This document shows, piece after piece, positions 8,442-18,261 of a DNA stretch of 64,000 nt; position 1 is the stretch's first letter; each line of letters opens with the position of its first letter. The stretch is from Bacteroidales bacterium (GTDB taxonomy: Bacteria; Bacteroidota; Bacteroidia; Bacteroidales; UBA932): assembly GCA_017445755.1 (NCBI GenBank), contig JAFSSE010000024.1:21631-85630 (forward strand). The letters run 5' to 3'. Below the pieces are notes generated by a model. The model made no database searches. It was not told where the DNA came from and saw only the letters and a program-made list of their open reading frames with translations. The translations under genes were made by a program, and so were the position numbers.

Positions 8442-10442
8442 TTATTGCAAAAATACTACTGAAGAGGACGCTCCGAGTTTCAACGAGGATCCGGAAACCG
8501 ACACGGACCCAAGGGAAACCACCTGATTGTCAAGTTTGTCTCCGGAAAGGTCAAGGGTCACTTCGGACTGTCCTACATTATGGATTACCAGGGCCTTGGA
8601 TCCGTCAGATGAAGTCATATACCAGGCGGCGACCGAAGAGTCGGAGGTATTGCTTTCATTGTAACGGCCGTGGGCCGACATCTTCCCCGAAGAAAGCGCC
8701 GGAGTGGTATTTCTGGCCCGTGTCCAATCGAAATATGTGCGGAGCAATGAACCGGAATCCGAAGTCTGATGGGCCACTGAAATTTCATCCGTCACCAGCG
8801 TCATGTCAAAATGCCCGTTCAGGTCTCCCGTTGCGGCATCAGTCGCCTTTTCCCAAACTATCGGAGTACGGACCTTCTCGTCGCAGTCACCGTCATCGCT
8901 GTCTTTCCCCCAATAGCCCAGCTCTTCTCCCTGGTAGATATACGGTTCTCCTTCGGCGGTCATGAGGAAGGCCGCGGCCTGCTTGAGTTTTGCAAGGTTC
9001 CGGTCAAGGATTGTAGCCGCACGGGTCTCGTCATGGTTGGTCAGTTTGGTTGCGGGCACAGGAGCATTCCGGACGGAACGGTATAACTCCCGGTATCCCA
9101 TCAGGTCCTTGGCGAAATAACAGCCGGTACGCTGATTCAGGACCCATTTCAACCTATCCCAGAAATCAAATTCGAAGCAGGCGGGAAGGCCCTTGTAATA
9201 GGGCGCGACGGAAGATGCATCCATCCAGACCTCCCCGACCATGTAGATATCCGTAGAATGGGTTTTCCGGAATGTTTCATTGCAGCGGTCGTACCAGAGT
9301 TTCAGGAAAGCCGGATTCTCCTCTCCGCGTTCATTGGGATATATGTGCTTGACCGCATCCAGACGGAAACCGTCCACCCCGAGGGAAATCCACTTGTCAG
9401 CCGTCTCCGCAAGGGCGAGGAAGGGTCCGGACGATGCAGCATCGGAAACCGCGCCGAAATTCAGGTCCGGCATCCAGCTTCCAAATGCACCCTGGAATTT
9501 CATCTGGGAAGGGGAACCGAAGAGGATGTCCTGGGCATCGTCGGTGCTCAGGGTCAACGGCTGCCCGAAGGTAAGGACATTGGCCCCCCTGGGCGCTCCC
9601 CATTTCGTCCCTCCGTCCCAGGAAGTATCTGAGGTACGGACAAGTACGCCCCACGGAGAATCCACGTCAAGGGTTATTTCATAAACGTCCGTCCCGGTCC
9701 TGTACATGCGCACGGCCTTCCCGGGTTCTCCGATCCAGAGGAACATGCTTACGGACGTATCCGAATTCGGGGATTGCGCCTCAGCTTCGGAACGGCTCAC
9801 GGTCAGGGTCTTTGGAGAACCGGAGAAATCGACCTTGAAGTGGAGACGGCCGGTATATCCGATCTCGCCTACCGTCACATCGTACCACTCGCCGGGGTAA
9901 TACCCGCTCAGCATGGGAAAGACCCCGGTGGCGATATCCGTTACGGGGTCGGCGCTGATATGATACCAGCCGAACTTATCCGAGCTCCTCCCCTTTTTCG
10001 CTTCCGTGAACCAGATATTCCCTTTACCGGTATGGTTCAGGACATAATCCATGTATATTTTTATATCCTTTTCATGTGCAGCGTCAATAAGGGCCTTGAA
10101 GTCCTCTTCCGTGCCGTACTTGGGATTTACGGTGGAGTAGTCCTGGACGTCATATCCATGGTATGAATCCGCCGGATGGGCAGGAGAAAGCCAGATTGCG
10201 CTTACGCCAAGGGCATCCAGATAATCCAGACGGGACCGGATTCCGTTGAAATCCCCGATTCCGTCCCCATCACTGTCGGCGAAACTGTAAATCAGAAGCT
10301 GATAAGTGATGTTGCCCTGTTTTTCACCTGAAGAATAGGAAGGCGCCACCCACTTTTCATCGGGTGACACAGGATCCTTTCTGCAACTGATGGTTAGCAG
10401 GAGCGATGCCAGAATCACAGGCACGAGGATTATCTTTTTCAT
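8442..10442 (-). CDS. susG: SusG-like outer-membrane alpha-amylase (GH13) with CBM58-like insert
   Basis: Cuts starch at the cell surface. A lipobox (TISC, Cys20 from ATG 10442) anchors the 666-residue protein. The GH13 barrel carries nucleophile Asp362 (GFRLDA), acid Glu404 (MVGEVW) and His470-Asp471 (LTNHDE); the spacings of 42 and 67 residues are nearly those of Bacteroides SusG. The B-domain region (about 190-308) is expanded by a beta-rich insert, as in SusG, where it is the starch-binding CBM58. The ATG at 10442 is chosen over 10472 because it starts directly at the signal peptide. A perfect hairpin separates it from susE. Confidence 0.93.
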   Translation of the reverse strand: MKKIILVPVILASLLLTISCRKDPVSPDEKWVAPSYSSGEKQGNITYQLLIYSFADSDGDGIGDFNGIRSRLDYLDALGVSAIWLSPAHPADSYHGYDVQDYSTVNPKYGTEEDFKALIDAAHEKDIKIYMDYVLNHTGKGNIWFTEAKKGRSSDKFGWYHISADPVTDIATGVFPMLSGYYPGEWYDVTVGEIGYTGRLHFKVDFSGSPKTLTVSRSEAEAQSPNSDTSVSMFLWIGEPGKAVRMYRTGTDVYEITLDVDSPWGVLVRTSDTSWDGGTKWGAPRGANVLTFGQPLTLSTDDAQDILFGSPSQMKFQGAFGSWMPDLNFGAVSDAASSGPFLALAETADKWISLGVDGFRLDAVKHIYPNERGEENPAFLKLWYDRCNETFRKTHSTDIYMVGEVWMDASSVAPYYKGLPACFEFDFWDRLKWVLNQRTGCYFAKDLMGYRELYRSVRNAPVPATKLTNHDETRAATILDRNLAKLKQAAAFLMTAEGEPYIYQGEELGYWGKDSDDGDCDEKVRTPIVWEKATDAATGDLNGHFDMTLVTDEISVAHQTSDSGSLLRTYFDWTRARNTTPALSSGKMSAHGRYNESNTSDSSVAAWYMTSSDGSKALVIHNVGQSEVTLDLSGDKLDNQVVSLGSVSVSGSSLKLGASSSVVFLQ

Positions 10443-10463
10443 GGACGTACCGTTTTGAATTGG

Positions 10464-10496
10464 AACCTGCAAGTCCGTATCAGGGGCTTGCAGGTT
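10464..10496 (-). promoter_or_regulatory. Perfect intercistronic hairpin between susE/F and susG
   Basis: Ten-base perfect inverted repeat AACCTGCAAG / CTTGCAGGTT with a 13-base loop, in the 72-base gap between susE/F and susG. It is not followed by a T-tract on the minus strand, so it is more likely an mRNA-stability or processing element than a strong terminator. Confidence 0.6.
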
Positions 10497-10514
10497 AAAA
10501 TGTGTCAGAAAAAC

Positions 10515-11936
10515 CTACTTGACTACGCCAGTTCCGGCATTGAAGTCATAAGTAACGGTCTGTCCGGCTGCAATCGCGACGGCCTCAGGATCTCCACCGG
10601 CCTCACGATAAACGATCTTTCCATCCTTAGGGATGAACTCGGCATGCCACCAGTCGCCGTTGAGTTCGCAGGAAACGAAGGTGCGGATGTTACCGGCTGC
10701 AACTGCGGTCTTGGAAGCGAGCTTGCCGTTGATGGTAAACTTGGCGGCCTCGAGGGTCTTGTCCCAGCTGCCGTTTCCGAACGGAGCGTCCATACCGATG
10801 ATGACTGCGGGCTCTACGATAACTGCGCTGTTTTCGTAGTCGACCTCGAGGGTGTAGAGACCGGTAGTCTCAACGAAGCAGTTGCCATCCTTTACGGTGA
10901 AGCCCTTGCCATTTCCGAGGTCGGTGAAGTCGGAACCCCACTTGGTGTTCACGGTGCTGAACTTGAAGCCCTTGCCGGCCTCGATATAGCGGATTGCCCA
11001 GAAGGCGCCGGGCTGGCTGTGGAACGGGTGCATAGCGACTGCCTGTGAAGGAGTATCCTCAAGACCCCATCCTTCAATACCTTCGCCTATCATATACATT
11101 TCCTCAGGAAGGTTGGATTCCTGGGTGCATACTGCGGTGTAGCTGAAGTTTTTGTCGAAAGAACCCTGTGCGAGCTTGAAGGTAAGAGTGATGTCATAGA
11201 GACCCGCCTTGTCAACCTTGAGGTTGGCACCGTTGAGGGTCATGCCCTCTGCGAGGGAAACCTCGGCCTTTACCTTTCCGGCGTCGTCGAGGGTCACCTT
11301 CCAGTAGTTGCCGGTCGCGAACTTGAACTCACCGTTCTTGGACATTTTCTGATCCTTGAAGGTGAAGGTCATGCCGTCATTGCTGAACGCGCTCTTTTCC
11401 GTAGCGGAAGAGAAGCCCCAGCCGTTCATTGCGCCACGGACACCGAAGTCGCTGGCATCGAGAAGCACGATCTGAGGTTCCTTAAGGTCACCTGCCTTGT
11501 TGATGTCAAGGACGATGTGGTAGAGACCGGTAGTGCTAACCCTCATTGCGGGAGCGGAAGATCCGGTAACGAGGGTTCCCTTCATTACGGAAGCGGGGTT
11601 ATCGGCATAAGCTTCTTCCTCGGGAGTAGTGAACTCGGAAAGGGAGGCGCTGTAGCGCTCCTTTTTTCCACCGTCGTTGTAGAGAAGATAGAAGTCCTTG
11701 TTGGCTTCCAGGACGATGTATTTCTCATACATACCGTCGCGGAGGGCCTTGTCGACCTCATTGAAACCGGCTGCCATGACGCACTCGGACTTGATTTCGT
11801 CGGATCCGGTAGCGGGGCCTGCCACATAGAAACCGTCGACGGTCACAGCAGACCAGTCGATTTCGTTCTTGTCACCATTGCAGGATACTGCCAAAACTGA
11901 GAGGGCAGCCATCCCAAACATAAATAAACGTTTCAT
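10515..11936 (-). CDS. SusE/SusF-type starch-binding outer-membrane lipoprotein
   Basis: A 473-residue lipoprotein (lipobox LAVSC, Cys19) in the position of SusE/SusF. It is built of repeated immunoglobulin-like and carbohydrate-binding modules: a segment opening FYVAGPATG, then modules opening FGVRGAMNGWG and MYMIGEGIEGWG, and a last one opening VIIGMDAPFGNGSW. The aromatic Gly-Trp-Gly turns are typical starch-contact motifs. The length is nearer SusF than SusE of Bacteroides, and only one such gene is present here. It should hold starch at the surface for SusG and SusCD. Confidence 0.88.
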   Translation of the reverse strand: MKRLFMFGMAALSVLAVSCNGDKNEIDWSAVTVDGFYVAGPATGSDEIKSECVMAAGFNEVDKALRDGMYEKYIVLEANKDFYLLYNDGGKKERYSASLSEFTTPEEEAYADNPASVMKGTLVTGSSAPAMRVSTTGLYHIVLDINKAGDLKEPQIVLLDASDFGVRGAMNGWGFSSATEKSAFSNDGMTFTFKDQKMSKNGEFKFATGNYWKVTLDDAGKVKAEVSLAEGMTLNGANLKVDKAGLYDITLTFKLAQGSFDKNFSYTAVCTQESNLPEEMYMIGEGIEGWGLEDTPSQAVAMHPFHSQPGAFWAIRYIEAGKGFKFSTVNTKWGSDFTDLGNGKGFTVKDGNCFVETTGLYTLEVDYENSAVIVEPAVIIGMDAPFGNGSWDKTLEAAKFTINGKLASKTAVAAGNIRTFVSCELNGDWWHAEFIPKDGKIVYREAGGDPEAVAIAAGQTVTYDFNAGTGVVK

Positions 11937-11979
11937 AAATGATTAATTAATAGTTAATTTATAATTTAGATTTTAGTGG

Positions 11980-13707
11980 TCAAAGGTTGGAAGGATAACC
12001 AGGATTCTGGGTCCACACGGGATTGCCGTTTTCGTCCCGGACAGACTTCTCGAGAATCTTGTAAGGAATAGGGAACCATTTGCGATAGTCGTCAGTTGCG
12101 GTCACAAACTCAACATAGGACGGCTGGTTGAACTTTCCGAAGCGGATAAGGTCGCGACGCCGCATGTTTTCCCACGCAAATTCACGTCCGCGCTCGTCCA
12201 GGATTCCGTCCAGCGTAAGGGCAGTAGGATAGGCGGCAGTATATGCCGCGGCCGGCGACGCATCATAGGCAAATGCACGGTTACGAAGGGTCTGGAAATC
12301 CGCGGAATTCCAACCGGAGGTTCCGGAGCCGCCCCTGAGGATGGCCTCTTCCTTCATCCAGAGGACATCGGCGTAGCGGAACAGCACGAAATCGTTCTCG
12401 GAATACTTGTATTTCCCGGCTTTGTCAATCTCATACTTGATGCAGCGGGCCCCGTCCAGGTCTGTGGCCTCGGTCAAGGAGGTCACGTCCTTGACAATGA
12501 TTGCGGGGGAAGCCGCCTCGTCCTTGTCCTTACACAGCACGCCGGATGCGTCATAGATTGGTCCGAGGAACCAGCCCCACTGCTTGGTGTCATTGGTACC
12601 CTTGCCTTCATTGCCCGGACCGCGAACATCTGTTGCTGCATAGCGGTCAATGAAGCCCGGACGGGCGCAAAAACCATTCCAAGGAGTCTCAAGAAGGTTA
12701 TATGTCTTCTGGTGATTGTAATTCAGGGTAAGCAGGGATATGCGGAGTTTGTTGAGCATCATGCCGTCGTCTCCGGAGCGCTCGTCGATATTCGCCTCCC
12801 CGTTCTCCACTATCACGAATATGTTTTCCCGGCTGGAGGAGTTGTCAATCTTGAAATTGGTGAAGTAGTCCGGTTCAATGGTATAAGAGCCGGCGTTTAT
12901 TATGGCATCACAGCACCGCACTGCATTGGTGTAGAAATCCGCAGCGGTGTTGACAGGCGTGGAATAGGCATTGTCCAGCTTAACATTTGCGGGGGTGCAT
13001 CCGAAAGACTCCGCGTTCAGGTAAAGACGGGCCAGAAGCGCATAGGCGAGACCCTGGGTAGCCCGGCCGTAATTGAGCGCCCTGGAGGCATCGTCAGTAA
13101 CGGCAGGCAGGTTGGGAGCGTTCTTCTCCAAGCAGTTGACAAGCTTGGACCAGACATCCTCCGGCTCCATCAGCGGATCACTCGCCTTGTCGACGAACTC
13201 CTCGAGATAAGGAATACGTCCGAAGCAGTCGAAGAGCATATAGTAGTAGTACGAACGCATGACTTCGAGCTCACCGGAATACTGAGCATAAACCTGATCC
13301 GACATTGAAGACCTGTAGTCGTCGAGCGTCTTAAGCAGCTTGTTGCAGAGAACTGCTCCGGCGATGGTAGTGTTCCAAATGTTCCGGAACGCTCCGCCCA
13401 TCTCATTCCAGTTGTGCGTATTGAGGTTACGCCAGTAACCGCCGTCCGCCCAGTCCTTGTCGGGCATACGCGTAGGGCAAAGGCCCTCGTCCGCGGTCAG
13501 GGTGACGACGCCCCAGTATCCCCAGTGGTCATGCAGCCATTTGACTTCGGCGTAGCACTGGCCCACCAGCAGGGGGACGTTCGCCTCATTGGTCATCAGG
13601 TCCGCAGTGGTGGGGTTGCCATAGTTAACCTCCTCCAGCATCTGGTCGCAGGAAGCTGTGCACAGGGTGAGGACAAAGATAACTGATATATAAAGTATCT
13701 TTTTCAT
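11980..13707 (-). CDS. susD: SusD/RagB-family starch-binding lipoprotein
   Basis: Surface lipoprotein that closes over the SusC barrel and delivers oligosaccharides. The 575-residue product starts with a lipobox (TASC, Cys20). Family features include the all-helical TPR-like N-terminal half and the conserved C-terminal region with ERGREFAWENMRRRDLIRFGKF and a final WTQNPGY. The ATG at 13707 is chosen because the longer frame begins with TTG at 13722 and the ATG has an AAAGGAAAG stretch just upstream. It follows susC by 15 bases. Confidence 0.95.
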   Translation of the reverse strand: MKKILYISVIFVLTLCTASCDQMLEEVNYGNPTTADLMTNEANVPLLVGQCYAEVKWLHDHWGYWGVVTLTADEGLCPTRMPDKDWADGGYWRNLNTHNWNEMGGAFRNIWNTTIAGAVLCNKLLKTLDDYRSSMSDQVYAQYSGELEVMRSYYYYMLFDCFGRIPYLEEFVDKASDPLMEPEDVWSKLVNCLEKNAPNLPAVTDDASRALNYGRATQGLAYALLARLYLNAESFGCTPANVKLDNAYSTPVNTAADFYTNAVRCCDAIINAGSYTIEPDYFTNFKIDNSSSRENIFVIVENGEANIDERSGDDGMMLNKLRISLLTLNYNHQKTYNLLETPWNGFCARPGFIDRYAATDVRGPGNEGKGTNDTKQWGWFLGPIYDASGVLCKDKDEAASPAIIVKDVTSLTEATDLDGARCIKYEIDKAGKYKYSENDFVLFRYADVLWMKEEAILRGGSGTSGWNSADFQTLRNRAFAYDASPAAAYTAAYPTALTLDGILDERGREFAWENMRRRDLIRFGKFNQPSYVEFVTATDDYRKWFPIPYKILEKSVRDENGNPVWTQNPGYPSNL

Positions 13708-13722
13708 ATCTTTCCTTTTCAA

Positions 13723-16700
13723 TTAATTGAAACTCAGGTTAATGCCGATCAGGAAGGTAGCGACAGGCGGGTAGAAGGAGCAGTAGTCGATACCGCCGTT
13801 CCATACCGAGGTGGTGTTTACCTCGGGATCCTGGCCGCTGTAAGAAGTGAGGGTGAGGAGATTCTGCCCAGTGGCGTAAACCCTCATGGACTGGATGTAT
13901 TTATTCTCCTTCAAAGGGACGGTATAACCTACGGTAAGGTTGTCCAGCTTCAGGTATGTCCCGCTTTCAAGATAATAATCCGAGAACTGGGCTTTCTGGG
14001 TCAGAACCGTGGAGGCGCCGTTGACGTCCTTCATGAAGACATTCTTGTTGTTGGCGCTCATAGGACCATAGGCCCACCGGGTCACGTTCAGGATCTTGTT
14101 TCCTACAACACCGCGAAGGAACATGGTGAAATCCCAGTTACCCATATGTACGGTATTGTTCCATCCGTAGGTAAACAGCGGCTGGGCGCTGCCTATCGGC
14201 TGACGGTCGCTTTCGACCGCCGTACTCTCGTCGCAGTAGCGCACTGTCCCGTCTCCCTGGTCCGGCTTATAGTAAGTCCACAGACCCGAAGAGGGGTTCA
14301 CTCCGAAGAACTTGTAACCGTAGAAGGTTCCTACCGCCTGGCCTTCCACCAGAATCTGGGTGTCGGTATTCATGATACCGTTCTCGCCGACTCCACCGGA
14401 AGTGGTCTCGGTGTAGTTGAATCCCTTGGAAGGATCGGACAGGGAGGTGATCCGGTTGCGGTTGAATGAGAGAGTCGGGGTGGTAACCCAGGTAATCCGG
14501 TCGTTCCGTACAGGAACCACGGACACATTGAGTTCTACGCCGAAACTATCCATCTTTCCGGCATTGGCCAGCAGAGTGCTGTACTGATAGGGAGGAGTAG
14601 GAACTTCATAGTCCCAGAGAAGGTCCTTGGTGTGGCGGTAGTAAACATCCAGACTACCGTACACGGTATCCTTGAACAGGGAATAATCGGCACCGATGTT
14701 ATACTCGTACTTCTTTTCCCAGCGAAGGTCCGGATTTACATTCTGGCTTACCGTGTAAGTATAGACATAAGCCCCGTTGTACCAGAATGTTCCTCCATTC
14801 GAGAGGAGCTCCACGGAACGGAGATCGCTCCCGAGGTCGTTTCCGGTCACACCGAAGCCCGCACGGACTTTCAGGTCGTCAACCCACTGGACCTGCTCCA
14901 TGAACGGCTCTCCGCTGACCCTCCAGCCGGCGCTCAGGGCCGGGAACCAGCCCCATTTGTTGCTCGCCCCGAAGCGGGATGAACCCTCGTGGCGAAGCGA
15001 AGCCGAAAGGAGGTATTTTTCCTTGTAATTGTAGTTGACACGGAGGAACTGTGCGATCAGGGTGTGGGAATTACGGTCAGAACCCATCTCCATATATTTC
15101 TTTGTCGCGTCTCCGTCTCCCATCTTGAAGTATTTCATGACATCCGGGGCAGCGAATCCCTTGTTTGCCATGGATGAAGAGTCGTAGAAGAAATTCTGGT
15201 AGGAAACACCGGCGACAAGGGCGACATTGTGCCCGTCGAAATTGCGTACATAGTCGGACGTGAGTTCAAACAGCCGGTTCATGCTGCTGTCGTTGGACCG
15301 TCCGGCCTTCTCCGATCCGGAGGCGTCGGTATTGATGACGCCGTTATACCAGAATCCGGCGTTGTCACCTTCCTCGACGGCTGCGAAGCCGCTGACTTTC
15401 AGTCCCTGGACGGGTTTGATATTCACCGTTGCCTTTACACTGCCGCGGAAGAAGTTGCCGGTACCGTAGGATTCCTTCTGGTTCATGTTCTCGACAGGGT
15501 TCACGAAACCCGTTTCCTCGCTGCGCCAGAAATATCCGTTCTGGGTACTCTGATCATAGACCGGGTAGGTCGGATTAAGCAGGGCCGCATTTTTGAAATC
15601 TCCGCAGAAGTAATCGTTGCGGTAATGCATGTAGGAGAGGTCATACTGGAGGTCGAGCCACCCGTCCAGGGCCTTCTGCCCGGCGGCAAGCTTTGCCATA
15701 ACCTCGTTGCGGTTGTTGGTGCGGGCAATTCCTTCGGCGTTCTTATAGCTTACGGAAGCCCTGTAATTGAATTTGCTCGAAGAACCGACGATTGCCACAT
15801 TGTGGTTATGGGCGAGGGCGGCGGGACGGCAAACCTCAGCCATCCAGTCCGTATTGTAGGACTCCCCTCCCGGACCGGTATAGATGTTGGCCGCGGCAAG
15901 GCCGCCGGAAAGCTCCGCCAGAGAGCGGAATTCCTCTGCGGTCGCCATTCCGGTACCATGGTTGCGGACAGAAACGGAAGCGTATCCGGAATACTCTACA
16001 CGGGTGGTAGCCACCTCGGAAAAAGCATCACCACGCTTCGTCGTAATGATGATAACGCCGTTGGTACCCCTCGTTCCGTAGATAGCGGCCGCAGAACCGT
16101 CCTTCAGCACATCCATGGAAGCGATTTCATCGGCAGCTATGTTGTCGATATTGCTGACCGGAACCCCGTCCACAATGAACAGAGGGCTGGTTCCGGTACC
16201 CTTGTCGAGGGTGGAGAAACCGCGGATCTGGATGTTGTAACCGGTACTGGTAGGGTCGGATGTGGTCTTTATGATGTTCAGACCCGCCACCTTACCCTGG
16301 AGAAGTCCCATGGGATTGGTCTTTACACCGGCATTGAAGTCCTCGCTCTTGATAGAGGCGACAGAGCCGGTGACCTCTTTCTTCTTCTGTGAACCGTAAC
16401 CGATTACGACAACCTCGTCAAGGAAGGTATTGTCCTCGGACAGGTCAATGGTCGGAGGGACCTCGGAGGCCTTGAAAGAAAGGGTGGAATAACCGATGCA
16501 ACTTACCTCAACTATGGCATCCGGACCGGACACCGTAAGGACGAAGTCTCCATCCAGCCCGGTAGGGACACCGTTGGACGTTCCTTTCTCCAACACGGTG
16601 GCTCCAATTACCGGACCCATGGAATCGGTCACGACTCCTTTCACCTGATATCCCTGAGCGAAGGCAGGAACAGCCGCCGACGCGCAAAGGATTAGAATTG

Positions 16701-16725
16701 CTGCAAGAGTAATAATTCTCTTCAT
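13723..16725 (-). CDS. susC: SusC/RagA-family TonB-dependent oligosaccharide transporter
   Basis: Outer-membrane importer of starch oligosaccharides, powered by TonB. The 1000-residue protein has a signal peptide (about 1-23), a carboxypeptidase-regulatory-like domain (about 28-100), a TonB box region around DEVVVIGYG, a plug domain (about 115-230, with the conserved FIVDGVPV and IYGTRGTNGVIIITTK segments) and a 22-strand barrel to the C-terminus, which ends in Phe-Asn. It is encoded between the SLC45 carrier and susD. Length and motifs are normal for SusC. Confidence 0.96.
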   Translation of the reverse strand: MKRIITLAAILILCASAAVPAFAQGYQVKGVVTDSMGPVIGATVLEKGTSNGVPTGLDGDFVLTVSGPDAIVEVSCIGYSTLSFKASEVPPTIDLSEDNTFLDEVVVIGYGSQKKKEVTGSVASIKSEDFNAGVKTNPMGLLQGKVAGLNIIKTTSDPTSTGYNIQIRGFSTLDKGTGTSPLFIVDGVPVSNIDNIAADEIASMDVLKDGSAAAIYGTRGTNGVIIITTKRGDAFSEVATTRVEYSGYASVSVRNHGTGMATAEEFRSLAELSGGLAAANIYTGPGGESYNTDWMAEVCRPAALAHNHNVAIVGSSSKFNYRASVSYKNAEGIARTNNRNEVMAKLAAGQKALDGWLDLQYDLSYMHYRNDYFCGDFKNAALLNPTYPVYDQSTQNGYFWRSEETGFVNPVENMNQKESYGTGNFFRGSVKATVNIKPVQGLKVSGFAAVEEGDNAGFWYNGVINTDASGSEKAGRSNDSSMNRLFELTSDYVRNFDGHNVALVAGVSYQNFFYDSSSMANKGFAAPDVMKYFKMGDGDATKKYMEMGSDRNSHTLIAQFLRVNYNYKEKYLLSASLRHEGSSRFGASNKWGWFPALSAGWRVSGEPFMEQVQWVDDLKVRAGFGVTGNDLGSDLRSVELLSNGGTFWYNGAYVYTYTVSQNVNPDLRWEKKYEYNIGADYSLFKDTVYGSLDVYYRHTKDLLWDYEVPTPPYQYSTLLANAGKMDSFGVELNVSVVPVRNDRITWVTTPTLSFNRNRITSLSDPSKGFNYTETTSGGVGENGIMNTDTQILVEGQAVGTFYGYKFFGVNPSSGLWTYYKPDQGDGTVRYCDESTAVESDRQPIGSAQPLFTYGWNNTVHMGNWDFTMFLRGVVGNKILNVTRWAYGPMSANNKNVFMKDVNGASTVLTQKAQFSDYYLESGTYLKLDNLTVGYTVPLKENKYIQSMRVYATGQNLLTLTSYSGQDPEVNTTSVWNGGIDYCSFYPPVATFLIGINLSFN

Positions 16726-16736
16726 AAGTTATTTGA

Positions 16737-18083
16737 CTATTGTTTTTTAGTATCGATAAAGCGTACGCAGAGCGCCCCGGCGACAAGGAAAATACCGGCC
16801 ACGAGGAGCATCATCGCCTGGCTTCCGCCGACGAGAGACATGACAAGGCCTCCGGTCGCCGCCGCAATGATTTGCGGAAGGCAGATCGTGCAGTTGAAAA
16901 GCCCGAGATAGCTTCCCATGTACGGGTTCCCCTCGAGGGCGTTCGTCACGAGCGTGAACGGGAGTGCCAGCATGGCGGCCCAGGCAAATCCGATAAGGAA
17001 GTAGCTCACAAAGAGGAGATACTGGTTATGGACCAGTATTATCGATGCAAAGCCGAGGGCGCCGGCAAGGAGAGAGACGACGTACGAAAGAGAAATGCTG
17101 CGGAATTTCGGGATTACAAGGGCCCAGAGGATGGAACCGACGGCCTGGACGGCGAAAACGACACCGACCCAGTTTCCAGCCGCCTGATAAGCGGACGAAG
17201 CCGTCATACCGGGAGCGTTCGGGTCGATTCCCCAGCAGTTCGCGGCGATGGCCCCGTTCGAGTAGGTCCACATATAAAGGAAGGCGGCCCAGCAGAAGAA
17301 CTGCACCAGACCGACGGTCCAGAAGGTCCTCGGGGCCTTTACCAGAAGTTTCAGGAGCCCTTCCTTCGGGGCTTCTTCCTGCTTTTCGAGATTGATTCCA
17401 TGGAACTCGGCATACTCCTTCGGAGGCATTTCCTTTACCCTGAAGAAAGTGTACAGGACACACAGGATCAGGATGGCGGCTCCGACGTAGAAGGACACCC
17501 TGACAGAATCCGGAATGACACCCTCAGGGGCCTCGTTGGCGATTCCGATCCACGTAAACGCTATCGGAAGGAGATACCCGACAAGACTGCCTGCATTGCA
17601 GAGGAAACTCTGGATGGAATAGGCACGGGTCTTCTGCTCCTCGTTAACCATGTCTCCGACCATCATCTTGAAGGGCTGCATGGCGACGTTGATGGAAGTG
17701 TCAAGGAAGATCAGGGAGAAGAGTCCGAACCACATCGCGGCGTTCAGACCGAGGAAGAACCGCGTCGAAAAATGAAGACTCCCGGCATTCGGGAGGAGAA
17801 CCATGACCAGCACGGCTACAATCGCTCCGACGAGAAGGTAAGGTTTCCTTCTTCCCAGACGGCACCATGTCCTGTCCGACCATTTTCCTATCAGCGGCTG
17901 AACCAGCATCCCCATCAGCGGAGGAAGAATCCAGAAAAACGACAGTTGGTGTGGATCTGCGCCCAGAGTAGCAAAAATACGGGAAATATTGGCGCTCTGG
18001 AGCGAATATGCAATCTGGACTCCAAAAAATCCAAAACTCAGATTCACCAGCTGGGTGAGGGATAGCTTTCTTTTATTATTCAT
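16737..18083 (-). CDS. SLC45-type MFS transporter (maltose/maltodextrin uptake)
   Basis: A 448-residue inner-membrane major facilitator with about 12 helices. The N-terminal part (SFGFFGVQIAYSLQ) and the loop GKWSDRTWCRLGRRKPY are signatures of the SLC45/GPH-like sugar:cation symporters found beside Sus loci. It should bring maltose or short maltodextrins into the cytosol. As the first gene of the starch operon it lies 11 bases upstream of susC; a promoter box is seen 42-49 bases upstream of its ATG. Confidence 0.88.
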   Translation of the reverse strand: MNNKRKLSLTQLVNLSFGFFGVQIAYSLQSANISRIFATLGADPHQLSFFWILPPLMGMLVQPLIGKWSDRTWCRLGRRKPYLLVGAIVAVLVMVLLPNAGSLHFSTRFFLGLNAAMWFGLFSLIFLDTSINVAMQPFKMMVGDMVNEEQKTRAYSIQSFLCNAGSLVGYLLPIAFTWIGIANEAPEGVIPDSVRVSFYVGAAILILCVLYTFFRVKEMPPKEYAEFHGINLEKQEEAPKEGLLKLLVKAPRTFWTVGLVQFFCWAAFLYMWTYSNGAIAANCWGIDPNAPGMTASSAYQAAGNWVGVVFAVQAVGSILWALVIPKFRSISLSYVVSLLAGALGFASIILVHNQYLLFVSYFLIGFAWAAMLALPFTLVTNALEGNPYMGSYLGLFNCTICLPQIIAAATGGLVMSLVGGSQAMMLLVAGIFLVAGALCVRFIDTKKQ

Positions 18084-18124
18084 TCTCTTGGTTATCAGTC
18101 CCGGGCGTACCCGGATTCAGCTCG

Positions 18125-18132
18125 CAAATTTA
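18125..18132 (-). promoter_or_regulatory. Probable -7 box of the starch operon
   Basis: TAAATTTG on the minus strand fits the Bacteroidota -7 consensus TAnnTTTG, 42 bases before the ATG of the SLC45 gene. No clear TTTG is found 19-21 bases further upstream, as expected for an activator-dependent promoter. Confidence 0.5.
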
Positions 18133-18220
18133 CGAGAATGACTTTATTAATAAAATACACGCGGGACGAATTGTCGGATTTTGACGAAGAATTGTTCATT
18201 TTTCGGGATGAATCGCTGCA

Positions 18221-18228
18221 TATTTTTG
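18221..18228 (+). promoter_or_regulatory. Probable -7 box of the two-component operon
   Basis: TATTTTTG matches TAnnTTTG and lies 34 bases before the ATG at 18262. It supports that ATG rather than the TTG at 18181, which would be upstream of the transcript. Confidence 0.5.
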
Positions 18229-18261
18229 CAATTCATGCCAAATTTTCTTAACTTTCGCTCT

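Noticed and set aside
16740-18065. 441-codon plus-strand frame opposite the SLC45 transporter
   Set aside because: The product is an extreme mixture of Arg, Glu, Gly and Asp with no fold, typical of antisense frames in high-GC DNA; the minus strand encodes a normal transporter.
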